DNA of 64,000 nucleotides from Parabacteroides massiliensis (GCF_900155425.1 NZ_LT700189.1:923787-987786), one strand, 5' to 3'; positions 51,167 through 60,783 are shown, counted from the first letter of the stretch. A program made the numbers and translations. Notes: generated by a model from the letters alone, not told the origin.

Positions 51167-52177
51167 CTATTTTGAAACCGGCCGATGCATCATATAATTT
51201 TCAATCAGAACAGCCATCTCCGCCGCCGGCACTTTCTCGACCAGACGAAGATCCCGGCCTTTTTCGTCAGGTGTCCAGCTATTGGCACCTTCATCATTCA
51301 CGACACGGAATGTCCCGCGCACTACATTATAATAAGGCTCATATCCTTTGACCGCCACCAGCACAGCCGTCAGGTCCCAACTCATCCGGCCGTCCGGATC
51401 GCCTTCGGCAAAGCAGAGCGAATAGGCATCTTTCACCGGGCTGTTCTCCACGTCCGCCTGTACCAGCTTTTTCCCCGTAAAGATCACATTTCCGATTTCA
51501 AAACCGCTGAATATGATTTCCGTCGGCCATTGCTCCGCCACCACACGGGATGCCGGCGTATCGCAATAGACATTAAATTCTTTCCCTTCGGGGAACAAGC
51601 CGGCCATCGAAACCAACCGTTTCACCTTCTTTGCGACCAATTCACGGCCGGAAAGCGGGCTGAACTCGTCACCACCGGAAAGCAAAAGATCCTTCAGGTT
51701 GGTGAAAAAACCGATCGTACAGACCACGACGCTGCTATCCGGCTGTGCACTCAAAATCCGTCGATAGACCTTCACGGCATCCGGCGCATCCGAGGTTTTT
51801 GCCGTTTTATGCGGATAACGGGCCGGAAGCTCTTCGGTCCATTTCGTCTTATGCCAAGTCGTCAGCGAAACGCCTCCCTCGCTTTTCGGGGCGCCGACCG
51901 GGATGTCAGGCCGGTTGAAATAGGTGTTCAACACTTCTATGCAAGGAACGACATGCTCGTCTTTATTAGACGAAACCGTCGCCAAGACATTCACTTGCCC
52001 GCTATCTGCCAAGGCATGCATCAGAGCCATCGCACCGACATCGTCATAGTCCGGCCCTAAATCCGTATCCAATATCAGGTTGACAGGCCGCGCGATTGCT
52101 TTTTCCGGAACTGTAGGTTTTCCGGAACAGGCCGCCAGCAAAACAGCCAAACAGGTAAAAAGAATCGATTTTTTCAT
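51167..52177 (-). CDS. Nucleoside hydrolase-like lipoprotein
   Basis: The 336-residue protein has a lipoprotein signal (LAVLLAAC, Cys about 17). The inosine-uridine hydrolase calcium site follows (ILDTDLGPDYDDVGA), with CTIGFFTNLKDLL and SWDLTAVLVAVKG, which supplies the C-terminal Asp. IUNH enzymes split ribonucleosides into base and ribose. Being a secreted lipoprotein, it would act on extracytoplasmic nucleosides or related N-glycosides. The start at MKKSIL is chosen for the signal; a -7 box at 52210-52217 lies 33 nt upstream. Confidence 0.88.
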   Translation of the reverse strand: MKKSILFTCLAVLLAACSGKPTVPEKAIARPVNLILDTDLGPDYDDVGAMALMHALADSGQVNVLATVSSNKDEHVVPCIEVLNTYFNRPDIPVGAPKSEGGVSLTTWHKTKWTEELPARYPHKTAKTSDAPDAVKVYRRILSAQPDSSVVVCTIGFFTNLKDLLLSGGDEFSPLSGRELVAKKVKRLVSMAGLFPEGKEFNVYCDTPASRVVAEQWPTEIIFSGFEIGNVIFTGKKLVQADVENSPVKDAYSLCFAEGDPDGRMSWDLTAVLVAVKGYEPYYNVVRGTFRVVNDEGANSWTPDEKGRDLRLVEKVPAAEMAVLIENYMMHRPVSK

Positions 52178-52209
52178 ATTATTAAATTCACATAAAATTC
52201 TATATTCCG

Positions 52210-52217
52210 CAAATATA
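52210..52217 (-). promoter_or_regulatory. -7 box (TATATTTG) of the nucleoside hydrolase gene
   Basis: A reverse-strand match between the barrel gene stop and ATG 52177 suggests independent transcription. Confidence 0.45.
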
Positions 52218-52264
52218 TGCAAAAAACGCGATTTACGGACAAGCGGATAAGTTTGTGAAACAGA

Positions 52265-53980
52265 TCACAAAGAATACCGGACAAAAGCCATCAGGCTAAA
52301 CCAGTTTTTAAAATCTCCGGGAATCGTTTTCTTGACCGCGCTTCCGGGGACAGTAAACGCCGTATTCAAGTGGAAATACCATTGACGCGAATAAAAATAC
52401 TTGACCGTAAGATTCAATTCCGTTCCGTAATACCGGCCTTTCATAACCGACAACCCGGGATTGCCACCCAGGTTATTGCTCTGCGGAGCCATAAAAGACC
52501 AAAGCTGGGTGACTGTCTGCAGCTTGGATACGGGCGAATAGACCAATTGCAGCAAGTGCGACATTTCATTGGAGTTCTGTACGATCTTATACATATTCGA
52601 CCCCTGCACCCACTGTTCGCCGGTTCCACCCGTATACAACGCATCCCAACGCTCATAGGCCTTTGTTTTAGGATTATCTCCGGAAAAATATGCAAACCGG
52701 TAACTCAACGCCGGCCTACCGGGGCTATCGGCAAAACTCCAACCGGCCTGAGCATACCAGGCATACGCCCTCATTTTATAACGGCTATTGGTCTGATACC
52801 CACCTTCGGTCTTATAAAACCATCCGGGGCGACCTGCCGGTTGATTGCCATAGAGGCGCAAATTATAGACCCACAAACCTTTCCGATTCAAAACCGTCCC
52901 GTCAGGCAAGTAATATTTGACCTCCGAACGCGGCGAATGCAGTAGGCTGGCGCCCAGTTGGAACCGGTCGTTACGGTTTATTTCAAAATTGACGCCGTTC
53001 AGTATCGTATGGCTATAGAATATAGGCAATTCGTTCGGGCGCAACTGAAAAGCTTGGAAATTCACCCTGTCCCAACGCAAAGAGGCCAAAAACAACCTTC
53101 TGGCCGCCCAACGCGGGTTGATCTGCAGGCCGGCGCGTTCCTGTCCGTTCATAGAGGTATTGATGATCAGCCAGCCGTTACCCAATACAAACTGTTTCCT
53201 TCCGTAAAGCACGCTATAGGCATACTCGTGATCTTCCGCCAACCGTTTTCCTCCGATAAATCCGGCAAAAGCATCTTCCACCTCACCATGAAACCGCGAC
53301 TTATCGGTAAACAGTTCCCGCCCGGCACTGAAAGACAGAATATAACCGGCACCTCCGTACAGATGAAAATTCCATTTCGGCACGATCCGGACGATTCCAT
53401 ATATTCCTCCCATGGCAAACCCTTCCAACCAGGCCGTGTAGCCTTTTCCGGCCGGATTCTCGGCCAACGGATTACCGTCAAGCAAAGGAGCCGGCCGTGC
53501 GAACCAGGCATTATTGTTGCTATAAGCCATTTCGGAGGCCGACATTTTGAAGGTCAGCAGCGAATGCGGGCCGGAATAGATTACCGGAAAAGCTTTTATA
53601 TCCTCAAACAGATTTGCCTGCCGGGAAGTCGTTTCGTCCTCCCCGGACAGGCGGACCGACACTTGCAGGTCATAACTGCCGTCTCCCTGCGGAACGAGAT
53701 GATAGGAGGCCTCTTCCACAAACGGCAGATTTTTGATTTGCGACATATAATAGGTCACCTGAAATTCGTTGAAATGAGTATACGGGTACACTTGGAAAGC
53801 CTCCTCCACCAATTGCTTCTGCCGGACCGCCTTCAACGAGTCCGCGGGCTGATGACCGTATGCGAACAGCACGGATTGTATGCGTTCTCCTTCATAGACA
53901 GATTGAGCATTATTACTCTGGGCAGACATCCGGAATACCCCGAATAAGAATGCGAATAAAAACAAAACAAACAACTTCAT
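52265..53980 (-). CDS. Outer-membrane beta-barrel with N-terminal POTRA-like segment (alginate-export-like)
   Basis: The 571-residue protein has a signal peptide (cleavage near RMSAQ, 19). Residues about 28-115 (GERIQSVLFAYGH, FQVTYYMSQIKNLPFVEEASYHLVPQ in two pieces, YDLQVSVRLSGED) look like a POTRA-type beta-alpha-alpha-beta-beta fold. The remainder is aromatic-rich beta strands with the RFAYFSGDNPKTKAYERWDALYTGG region of the alginate export (AlgE-like) barrels, ending in Tyr-Ser-Leu. The start is set by the signal peptide. It is 13 nt downstream of the exported SDR gene, hence co-transcribed. The transported substrate is unknown. Confidence 0.75.
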   Translation of the reverse strand: MKLFVLFLFAFLFGVFRMSAQSNNAQSVYEGERIQSVLFAYGHQPADSLKAVRQKQLVEEAFQVYPYTHFNEFQVTYYMSQIKNLPFVEEASYHLVPQGDGSYDLQVSVRLSGEDETTSRQANLFEDIKAFPVIYSGPHSLLTFKMSASEMAYSNNNAWFARPAPLLDGNPLAENPAGKGYTAWLEGFAMGGIYGIVRIVPKWNFHLYGGAGYILSFSAGRELFTDKSRFHGEVEDAFAGFIGGKRLAEDHEYAYSVLYGRKQFVLGNGWLIINTSMNGQERAGLQINPRWAARRLFLASLRWDRVNFQAFQLRPNELPIFYSHTILNGVNFEINRNDRFQLGASLLHSPRSEVKYYLPDGTVLNRKGLWVYNLRLYGNQPAGRPGWFYKTEGGYQTNSRYKMRAYAWYAQAGWSFADSPGRPALSYRFAYFSGDNPKTKAYERWDALYTGGTGEQWVQGSNMYKIVQNSNEMSHLLQLVYSPVSKLQTVTQLWSFMAPQSNNLGGNPGLSVMKGRYYGTELNLTVKYFYSRQWYFHLNTAFTVPGSAVKKTIPGDFKNWFSLMAFVRYSL

Positions 53981-53993
53981 GCGTCCCGAATAA

Positions 53994-54977
53994 TTAATAG
54001 TCCGTCCAACCGCCATCTGTAGCGATAATAGATCCCGTAATCGCAGATGCTTCGTCCGAAATCAGATACAACATGGTCGAGGCTTGTTCCCAGGGAAAAG
54101 AACCGCGATGCTCGGAGTCGCAATATTTCAGGAGGCTCATGGTTTTTATTTTCCCCATGCCGAAGCCGACACCCGCTTTTTGCCGGGCCGCCACAAATTC
54201 TTCCGCCCGTTCCACCATAGGAGTCCTTGTTTCCGCCATATTGACGGAGTTGATACGGATCCCGTAAGGGGCATAGTCGATTGCTGCATTGCGCACAAGT
54301 CCGTTCACGGCATGTTTGCTGGCTACATAGGCCGGATTGCCTGACAGGCCGGTCATTCCGGCGATGGACCCGACAACAACGATTGCGCCTCCGTTACCCT
54401 GTTCGATCATCCGATTGAGCACTGCACGCATCGACTTGAACGTCCCCGCCGCATTGGTGGCAAAGACCTTATCCCAGTATTCATCGGTGGCTTGCGTGAT
54501 GACATTGGGCATCAATTTGCGTTGCGCCTCATCATATTCAAAAGGAGTCCCGGAAAACACACCGTCCATCACCCCTGCATTCAAGCAGGCATAATCCAAT
54601 TTGCCGTAAGCTTTGACCGTCTCGTCCACGGCCTTTCGGCAATCCTCGTCCTTTTGAATATTGCCATAAACAAACAGCACATTCAACCCCAGGCGGCTCA
54701 ACGAATCGGCTACGTGCCTCCCGTCTTCTTCGAGCCAGTCCATGATGACGACATCCGCCCCTTCCTTGGCGGCCCGTATAGCCGTCCATTTGCCGATGCC
54801 GCGGGCCCCACCGGTGATCAAAATCGATTTTCCCTGGAACCGTTCCGGAATAAAATAGTTTTCGGACAACCGGTTCACATTATGTTTCCGGGGCATATCC
54901 ACCTCTTTTTTATCCTGCTGCGCCGAAAGCAAGGTGACACTCAGCGCCATGATGGCGAAAAAAAATAACTTTCTCAT
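53994..54977 (-). CDS. Short-chain dehydrogenase/reductase with signal peptide
   Basis: The 327-residue protein begins with a Sec-type signal (MRKLFFFAIMALSVTLLSAQ, cleavage near 20). A classical SDR follows: TGGARGIG cofactor motif (about 54-61), NAG (in LNAGVMDG), Ser in VVGSIAGM, and YVASK with the catalytic Tyr-x-x-x-Lys. Export of an SDR is unusual because NAD(P)H is cytosolic. Either it carries bound cofactor, or the hydrophobic start is a membrane anchor. It heads an operon with the POTRA-barrel gene. Confidence 0.82.
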   Translation of the reverse strand: MRKLFFFAIMALSVTLLSAQQDKKEVDMPRKHNVNRLSENYFIPERFQGKSILITGGARGIGKWTAIRAAKEGADVVIMDWLEEDGRHVADSLSRLGLNVLFVYGNIQKDEDCRKAVDETVKAYGKLDYACLNAGVMDGVFSGTPFEYDEAQRKLMPNVITQATDEYWDKVFATNAAGTFKSMRAVLNRMIEQGNGGAIVVVGSIAGMTGLSGNPAYVASKHAVNGLVRNAAIDYAPYGIRINSVNMAETRTPMVERAEEFVAARQKAGVGFGMGKIKTMSLLKYCDSEHRGSFPWEQASTMLYLISDEASAITGSIIATDGGWTDY

Positions 54978-55222
54978 AACTTCTCTGCTTTAATATTATC
55001 ATTTACATAAACACAATCCGGCAGAGAAAGGTTTGACCTGCCGCAGCGGGAAGACAGCCTCGATCCTGACGACACAAACGGGAGCACACCGGCCTATATC
55101 GGCAAAAACAGTAATACGGGGCATAATATCGGTAATTTATCTACAAAGAGAATAAGAATTCATGCCGACCTTTGCAGAGAGTTCAATAAGTACCAGTCTA
55201 ATTCATATAAAAACATCAAGTA

Positions 55223-56302
55223 ATGAGAAAAATAATCATATCAGCATTGCTGGCAGCCGGAGTCACGGCAGTTATTGCCGGAAACAGGATGATTGAAAAA
55301 GAGAGAGTTCAAACAGATAAAAAGAATATAGAAATGGAAGATTTAACATTGACGACAGAATGGGATAAGATTTTCCCGAAAAGTGATAAAGTGAATCACA
55401 GCAAGGTGACGTTTCGCAACCGCTACGGCATCACGCTTGCCGCCGACCTGTACACACCGAAGAATGCGGAGGGGAAAATGGCGGCCATCGCGGTTTCCGG
55501 TCCTTTCGGAGCCGTGAAGGAGCAGGCGTCGGGCCTCTATGCACAGACAATGGCCGAACGCGGTTTCCTGACCATCGCCTTCGATCCCTCGTACACCGGT
55601 GAGAGCGGCGGGACACCTCGCTACGTGGCCTCTCCCGACATCAACACCGAGGATTTTTGCGCAGCCGTGGATTTCCTTTCTATCCGCGATGACGTGGATC
55701 CCGAACGCATCGGCATCATCGGTATTTGCGGCTGGGGCGGCATGGCGATCAACGCTGCCGCTATCGACACCCGCATCAAGGCCACGGTCGCTTCCACGAT
55801 GTACGACATGAGCCGGGTAAGCGCAAACGGCTATTTCGATTCCATGAACGCCGACCAGCGCCATGAACTTCGCCGCCAGCTCAACGAACAACGTACGGCA
55901 GACGCGAAGAACGGATCGTACGCGCTCGCCGGCGGAGTGGTCGACCCTCTGCCCGACGATGCTCCCTGGTTCGTAAAGGACTATCACAACTATTACAAAA
56001 CCAGCCGCGGCTATCACAAGCGGTCGCTCAACTCCAACGGAGGATGGAACAAGACATCGGCCCTTTCGTTCATCAACATGCCTCTGCTCTCCTACAGCGA
56101 CGAAATCCGCAGTGCCGTGCTCATGATACACGGCGAGAAAGCGCACTCCCGCTATTTCAGCGAAGACGCGTTCAAGAAACTGACGGGTGACAACAAAGAG
56201 TTGATGATCATCCCCGGTGCCAGCCATGTCGACCTATACGACAACCTGTCGGTCATCCCGTTCGACAAAATCGACCGTTTTTTCCATGAATACTTGAAAT
56301 AA
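55223..56302 (+). CDS. Exported alpha/beta hydrolase with Cys nucleophile (dienelactone-hydrolase-like)
   Basis: The 359-residue protein has an N-terminal hydrophobic signal or anchor (IIISALLAAGVTAVIAG). The alpha/beta-hydrolase fold follows: VSGPFGAVKEQ oxyanion region, nucleophile elbow GICGWGG with Cys in place of Ser, acid region VLMIHGEKAH, and His in GASHVDLYD. Cys nucleophiles occur in dienelactone hydrolases. The substrate is unknown. It is first of three same-strand genes (gap 6 nt to DUF3737) and is divergent from the SDR operon across a 245-nt region in which no clear -7 box was found. Confidence 0.82.
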   Translation: MRKIIISALLAAGVTAVIAGNRMIEKERVQTDKKNIEMEDLTLTTEWDKIFPKSDKVNHSKVTFRNRYGITLAADLYTPKNAEGKMAAIAVSGPFGAVKEQASGLYAQTMAERGFLTIAFDPSYTGESGGTPRYVASPDINTEDFCAAVDFLSIRDDVDPERIGIIGICGWGGMAINAAAIDTRIKATVASTMYDMSRVSANGYFDSMNADQRHELRRQLNEQRTADAKNGSYALAGGVVDPLPDDAPWFVKDYHNYYKTSRGYHKRSLNSNGGWNKTSALSFINMPLLSYSDEIRSAVLMIHGEKAHSRYFSEDAFKKLTGDNKELMIIPGASHVDLYDNLSVIPFDKIDRFFHEYLK

Positions 56303-56308
56303 TAAAAT

Positions 56309-57175
56309 ATGCAACAGATCAAACATACCGAATTCGGTGGCGAACGTCCTTTGTTCGCCACACATGACCTCCAGTTGAACGACGTAACGATCCACGCCGG
56401 AGAGTCCGCACTGAAAGAGTGTACCAACATCATAGCTGTCGATTGCCGTTTCGAAGGGAAATACCCGTTTTGGCACGTAGACGGTTTCGCAGTCAGGAAC
56501 TGCCTCTTTACCGAAGGGGCACGGGCAGCGCTGTGGTATTCGAAAAACCTCGTGATGACCGATACAAGGGTGGAAGCCCCGAAGATGTTCCGCGAGATGG
56601 ACGGCATCCGGTTGGAGAACGTCCAGATCCCCAACGCGCAGGAAACTCTCTGGCACTGCAGCAATGTGGAACTCAAGAACGTGCAGGTCGACAATGCCGA
56701 CTACCTCTTCATGCACAGCGAGAACATCCGCATCGAGGATTATTCGCAGAACGGCAATTACTCGTTCCAATACTGCAAGAACGTTGAAATACGGAACGCT
56801 GTCATCCATTCGAAAGACGCTTTCTGGAACACCGAGAACGTGACTGTCTACAACACCGAACTCGACGGCGAATACCTGGGCTGGCACTCCAAGAACCTGC
56901 GCCTGGTGAATTGCAAGATTTCGGGCACGCAACCGCTTTGCTACGCCACCAACCTGGTGATGGAAAACTGCGTGATGGCCGACGACTGCGACCTTGCCTT
57001 CGAATGCAGCTCCGTCCAAGCCACCATCAACGGCCCGATACGCAGCGTGAAAAACCCGCGCACCGGGAGCATTACGGCCGAAAGCTACGGCGAGATCATC
57101 CTCGACAAGAACATCAAGGCTCCCGCCGACTGCAAACTGAAGTTGCGGGACGAACATTCCGACTTTTCCGCTTGA
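56309..57175 (+). CDS. DUF3737 beta-helix protein
   Basis: The 288-residue cytosolic protein is made of repeated short strands of the right-handed beta-helix type, each with a variant of the pattern ...NVxxxNxx... (FRE-MDGIRLENVQI, CSNVELKNVQVDNA, CKNVEIRNAVI, TENVTVYNTELDG, SKNLRLVNCKI). It matches DUF3737, a family common in gut Firmicutes and Bacteroidetes with no known reaction. It sits between the hydrolase (6 nt) and the MalY-type lyase (5 nt), so a shared pathway is likely. Confidence 0.85.
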   Translation: MQQIKHTEFGGERPLFATHDLQLNDVTIHAGESALKECTNIIAVDCRFEGKYPFWHVDGFAVRNCLFTEGARAALWYSKNLVMTDTRVEAPKMFREMDGIRLENVQIPNAQETLWHCSNVELKNVQVDNADYLFMHSENIRIEDYSQNGNYSFQYCKNVEIRNAVIHSKDAFWNTENVTVYNTELDGEYLGWHSKNLRLVNCKISGTQPLCYATNLVMENCVMADDCDLAFECSSVQATINGPIRSVKNPRTGSITAESYGEIILDKNIKAPADCKLKLRDEHSDFSA

Positions 57176-57180
57176 GAGAT

Positions 57181-58368
57181 ATGAAGAACGACATGAAATA
57201 CGATTTTGACGAGATAATTCCGCGCCGCGGCACGAACTCCTATAAATGGGACAGTGCCGCCAATGCCGACGTATTGCCGATGTGGGTAGCCGATATGGAT
57301 TTCCATACGGCTCCCGCCATCGTCAAGGCCTTGCAGCGACGTGTTTCGCACGGTATTTTCGGCTATACCCGCGTGCCGGACTCCTATTACAAGGCCGTGA
57401 CGGACTGGTTCGGACGCCGGCATGGCTGGACGATACAAAAAGACTGGATCATCTACACGTCGGGCGTCGTGCCGGCCATCTCGGCCATCATCAAGGCTTT
57501 GGCCGAACCAGGCGACCATGTGCTGGTCCAGACACCCGTCTACAACTGTTTCTTCTCGTCCATCCGCAACAACGGCTGCCAATGCGTCAGCAATCCGCTG
57601 ATCCGCACCGGCGATTCATTCATCATCGACTATGAAGACCTGGAGAGGAAAGCGGCTGATCCGAAGGCTAAAATCCTGCTGTTGTGCAATCCCCACAATC
57701 CGGCGGGAAGGGTATGGACACGCGACGAGCTGTTGCGGATCGGGAACATCTGCCTTCGCAACGGCGTAACGGTGGTCTCGGACGAAATCCACTGCGAACT
57801 GACATATCCGGGACACGACTACACGCCGTTCGCCTCCCTGTCGGAACAATTCCTGCTAAATTCCGTCACTTGCCTGTCTCCCAGCAAAGCGTTCAACATA
57901 GCCGGACTACAGATAGCCAACATCGTTTCGGCGAGCGAAAGCATGCGCCGGAAAATCGACAAGGCGATTAACATCAACGAAGTGTGCGATGTCAACCCCT
58001 TCGGCGTCGAAGCCACGATAGCTGCCTACAACGAAGGAGAGGATTGGCTGGATGCGCTCACGGCATACCTGGAATCGAACTACCTGTTCATGAAGGAATT
58101 TTGCCGGAACCACTTGCCGGATTTCCCGATAGCGACGCTGGAAGGCACTTACCTGGTTTGGATGGACTGCTCGACACTCCACATCGCGTCGGAAAAGCTG
58201 GAACATCTGTTAGTGGAACAAGCCGGACTGTGGCTGAACGCCGGAACCATGTACGGCGCGGAAGGGGAAGGTTTCATGCGCTGGAACATCGCCTGTCCCC
58301 GTTCCACCTTGATAAAAGGGTTGGAACGGTTCAGGGATTTCATCCGAAACAGACCGGACAAAGGGTGA
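57181..58368 (+). CDS. MalY/PatB-type cystathionine beta-lyase (PLP aminotransferase fold I)
   Basis: The 395-residue enzyme has the MalY/PatB hallmarks: LPMWVADMDF near the N-terminus, GIFGYT, NPHNPAGRVWTRDEL, VSDEIHCEL with the PLP Asp, and SPSKAFN with the PLP Lys. Members are C-S beta-lyases acting on cystathionine or related S-conjugates. The start at MKNDMKY follows DUF3737 by 5 nt; a longer in-frame extension runs back inside DUF3737 and is rejected. It is third in the hydrolase-DUF3737-MalY operon. Confidence 0.92.
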   Translation: MKNDMKYDFDEIIPRRGTNSYKWDSAANADVLPMWVADMDFHTAPAIVKALQRRVSHGIFGYTRVPDSYYKAVTDWFGRRHGWTIQKDWIIYTSGVVPAISAIIKALAEPGDHVLVQTPVYNCFFSSIRNNGCQCVSNPLIRTGDSFIIDYEDLERKAADPKAKILLLCNPHNPAGRVWTRDELLRIGNICLRNGVTVVSDEIHCELTYPGHDYTPFASLSEQFLLNSVTCLSPSKAFNIAGLQIANIVSASESMRRKIDKAININEVCDVNPFGVEATIAAYNEGEDWLDALTAYLESNYLFMKEFCRNHLPDFPIATLEGTYLVWMDCSTLHIASEKLEHLLVEQAGLWLNAGTMYGAEGEGFMRWNIACPRSTLIKGLERFRDFIRNRPDKG

Positions 58369-58474
58369 TTGCCGGGTGAGCCGGAAGGCTTTCTTGATAC
58401 AAAAAATGACAATATCCCCCTCTTTTTCCCGCAATACTATTATACAACTGATTATTACCGTATTGCAGAAACGG

Positions 58475-58595
58475 CTGTTTCTTAAAAAATATTACCCCTA
58501 CGGGTAATTTCAAAAATATGGGGTATAAAATCAAAATAAATGCCTTACTGTTTCGATTTAGACCAACAGGTATCGGGCGGTATATTACAATAAGG
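58475..58595 (+). repeat. 121-nt dispersed element, copy 3
   Basis: It aligns without gaps to copies 1 and 2, with a perfect ATTACCC/GGGTAAT hairpin around loop CTAC. The middle block is reduced to CTGTTTCGATT and the CCAATGGC block is degraded. It lies between two convergent gene ends, so here it is not in a promoter region. Confidence 0.85.
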
Positions 58596-58638
58596 ACGAA
58601 AATTACAACAAGGTATCGGAAAGTGTACCGGACAAGGT

Positions 58639-60594
58639 TCACAGTTTGATCCGGTAGACGGAGAAGCTGAGCGGCTTCAAAGTCACTTCCGCTTGCGGGA
58701 CCTCCAGCTCGATATCGGAAACGACCGGGACTACCGCCGAAGGGCGGCACAACGTGTTTTTGGCTTCCAGGTCGGAGGAATGGAGCAACGTGAGCGTCCC
58801 TTTATGTTTACCGGCCGGAAGGCCGTTCAAGTCCAACTTGACCCGTTTGTCGCGGATTCCGGTATTGGCGACTTTGATGATCAGTTCGCCCGAATGCTTG
58901 TCGACCGCCGCTGTGGCATACAAATCCTGCTGCCCGGTGACCGCTTCGCCTTGCATGGTCAGCGGAACGACGTTCGTACCGGCATTATGGCCATATAGCT
59001 GCTGCACATAATAGTTAGGAGTCTTCACAAGCGAAAGGTTGTCGAACCAGATCAGGTCCGGGCGCCATTGCCAAGCATCCACATGGGCGAAAAGCGGAGC
59101 GTACGTGCATAAGTGCACCACATCCGCATTACGCTCGAAACCGGTCATAAAAGCTGCTTCGCACAAAGCGGCCAGAAAACTGTTCTCGCGGTTGGCAGGA
59201 TGGCAGGCATATTCGCCGGCAAACACTTTCGGCCCTTGGCGGTCATACGAATCATAGCGTTTGGCCCCGTTCAGAAACCATTCGGGAGAGCGGTAGAAAT
59301 GTTCGTCCACCAGATCCACATTCAGACGCTTCATCTCCGGCCAGAGGTAATCGAAATCCGCCCCCTCCGATTGCGGGCCGGAGCTGCCGATGATCTTTAT
59401 CTCCGGATATTTGGCACGAATCGCTTTGACAAACAGTTCGAGGCGTTCGGGATAAAGCGGTCCCCACTGTTCGTTGCCGATGGCAATGAGTTTCAGGTTG
59501 AAAGGAGCCGGATGTCCCATATCGGCACGTATCTTTCCCCATTTGCCGGTCACCGGGCCGTTGGCAAACTCGATCAGGTCGAGGGCGTCGTCTATATAAG
59601 GTTGCAGTTCGTCTACCGGACAATTTTCGTTCGGGTCCTGGTTCTCATACTGGCAGGAAAGGCCGCAGTTCAACACGGGAAGCGGTTCCGCCCCGATATC
59701 TTCGCTCAACTGGAAATATTCGAAAAAGCCCAGGCCGTAGGACTGATAATAATCCGGAAATTTCTTATGCGGGAACGTATAGTTCCAACGATTGATGTTG
59801 ACCGGACGGTTCTCGACCGGCCCGATCGTGTTTTTCCACTGGTAGCGGGTAGCCTTGTTCGTTCCCTCCACGATGCAACCGCCGGGAAAACGGAAGACGC
59901 CCGGCTTCAGGTCTTTCAATGCCTGCGCCAAATCGGCACGCATACCGTTCGGACGGTTGTTGAACGTCTTTTGAGGGAACAACGAAATGTGTTCGAGGTC
60001 GACAGTCCCTTTCGTCGCCATCGTGATACGCAGGCGGGAACGGGCCTCGGTCGCTCCCGGGGTCAGGACAACCGTGTATTTCTTCCATTCCTTGCCGCTC
60101 ACCTCGATCTCTTTTTGCTCGTACAGGTCGTTCCGGCTGTCCACCAGGTTTATACGCAGCTTGACCGGCGCATCGCCGGACCGGGTGCGGGCATATAAAG
60201 AGAAGTCGTACTTCTCCCCTTCCTTGATGCCGATCCCATTGAAACCTTCATTGTCGAGGCCGGTTCCGGTCAGCTCCTTTTCATAAGAAAGGCGGACATA
60301 ATGCGGATTACGGTCGAAACAGGGCTTCTGGGTCTGCACACTGACATTCCCGAAGGGCGTCCAGCCTCCGAACGGATTTTCAAACTCGAAAGAACGGTTC
60401 TTGACAAGTTCGGCATACAGGCCGCCATCGGCCCCGAAATTGATATCTTCAAAAAAGATCCCGTACATGGTCGACTGGATAGGCGCACCTGTTTTCTGCA
60501 CATCTATCTTAAATTCATTACTTTGTGCCATTAAACCGACAACACCCATGCTAAACAGACACAGGGTAATGGCTTTTTTCATACTTTTTGTCAT
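58639..60594 (-). CDS. GH51 alpha-L-arabinofuranosidase
   Basis: The 651-residue protein has a signal peptide (MKKAITLCLFSMGVVGLMAQ; this Met, at 60582, may be the true start). A carbohydrate-binding-like beta domain follows (about 70-200), then a GH51 catalytic barrel with the acid/base Glu in IAIGNEQWG (about 375) and a probable nucleophile Glu in VFAGEYACHP. A C-terminal beta-sandwich closes it. It releases terminal L-arabinofuranose from plant arabinans or arabinoxylans in the periplasm. It stands alone, with no SusC/D; a -7 box lies at 60635-60642. Confidence 0.93.
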   Translation of the reverse strand: MTKSMKKAITLCLFSMGVVGLMAQSNEFKIDVQKTGAPIQSTMYGIFFEDINFGADGGLYAELVKNRSFEFENPFGGWTPFGNVSVQTQKPCFDRNPHYVRLSYEKELTGTGLDNEGFNGIGIKEGEKYDFSLYARTRSGDAPVKLRINLVDSRNDLYEQKEIEVSGKEWKKYTVVLTPGATEARSRLRITMATKGTVDLEHISLFPQKTFNNRPNGMRADLAQALKDLKPGVFRFPGGCIVEGTNKATRYQWKNTIGPVENRPVNINRWNYTFPHKKFPDYYQSYGLGFFEYFQLSEDIGAEPLPVLNCGLSCQYENQDPNENCPVDELQPYIDDALDLIEFANGPVTGKWGKIRADMGHPAPFNLKLIAIGNEQWGPLYPERLELFVKAIRAKYPEIKIIGSSGPQSEGADFDYLWPEMKRLNVDLVDEHFYRSPEWFLNGAKRYDSYDRQGPKVFAGEYACHPANRENSFLAALCEAAFMTGFERNADVVHLCTYAPLFAHVDAWQWRPDLIWFDNLSLVKTPNYYVQQLYGHNAGTNVVPLTMQGEAVTGQQDLYATAAVDKHSGELIIKVANTGIRDKRVKLDLNGLPAGKHKGTLTLLHSSDLEAKNTLCRPSAVVPVVSDIELEVPQAEVTLKPLSFSVYRIKL

Positions 60595-60634
60595 AGGTAT
60601 GTGTTTTTCCGTGAATACAAAGATTATTTAGTTA

Positions 60635-60642
60635 CAAATGTA
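60635..60642 (-). promoter_or_regulatory. -7 box (TACATTTG) of the GH51 gene
   Basis: A reverse-strand match lies 41-53 nt before the two candidate starts. Confidence 0.5.
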
Positions 60643-60783
60643 CACTAACAATTCCGATTGAAAGAAGACGAATCGCCCGTTTTAGCAGACAAAAAGCCGT
60701 TTTATGCTATAAAACATCTTTAAAGTAGCGCATGAATACAAAGAAGAGAGTAATTTTACACACAATTTTGAAACTATATTTAC

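Noticed and set aside
56911-57180. N-terminal extension of the MalY-type lyase
   Set aside because: It overlaps DUF3737 in another frame and is basic, low-quality sequence; the family start motif follows ATG 57181.
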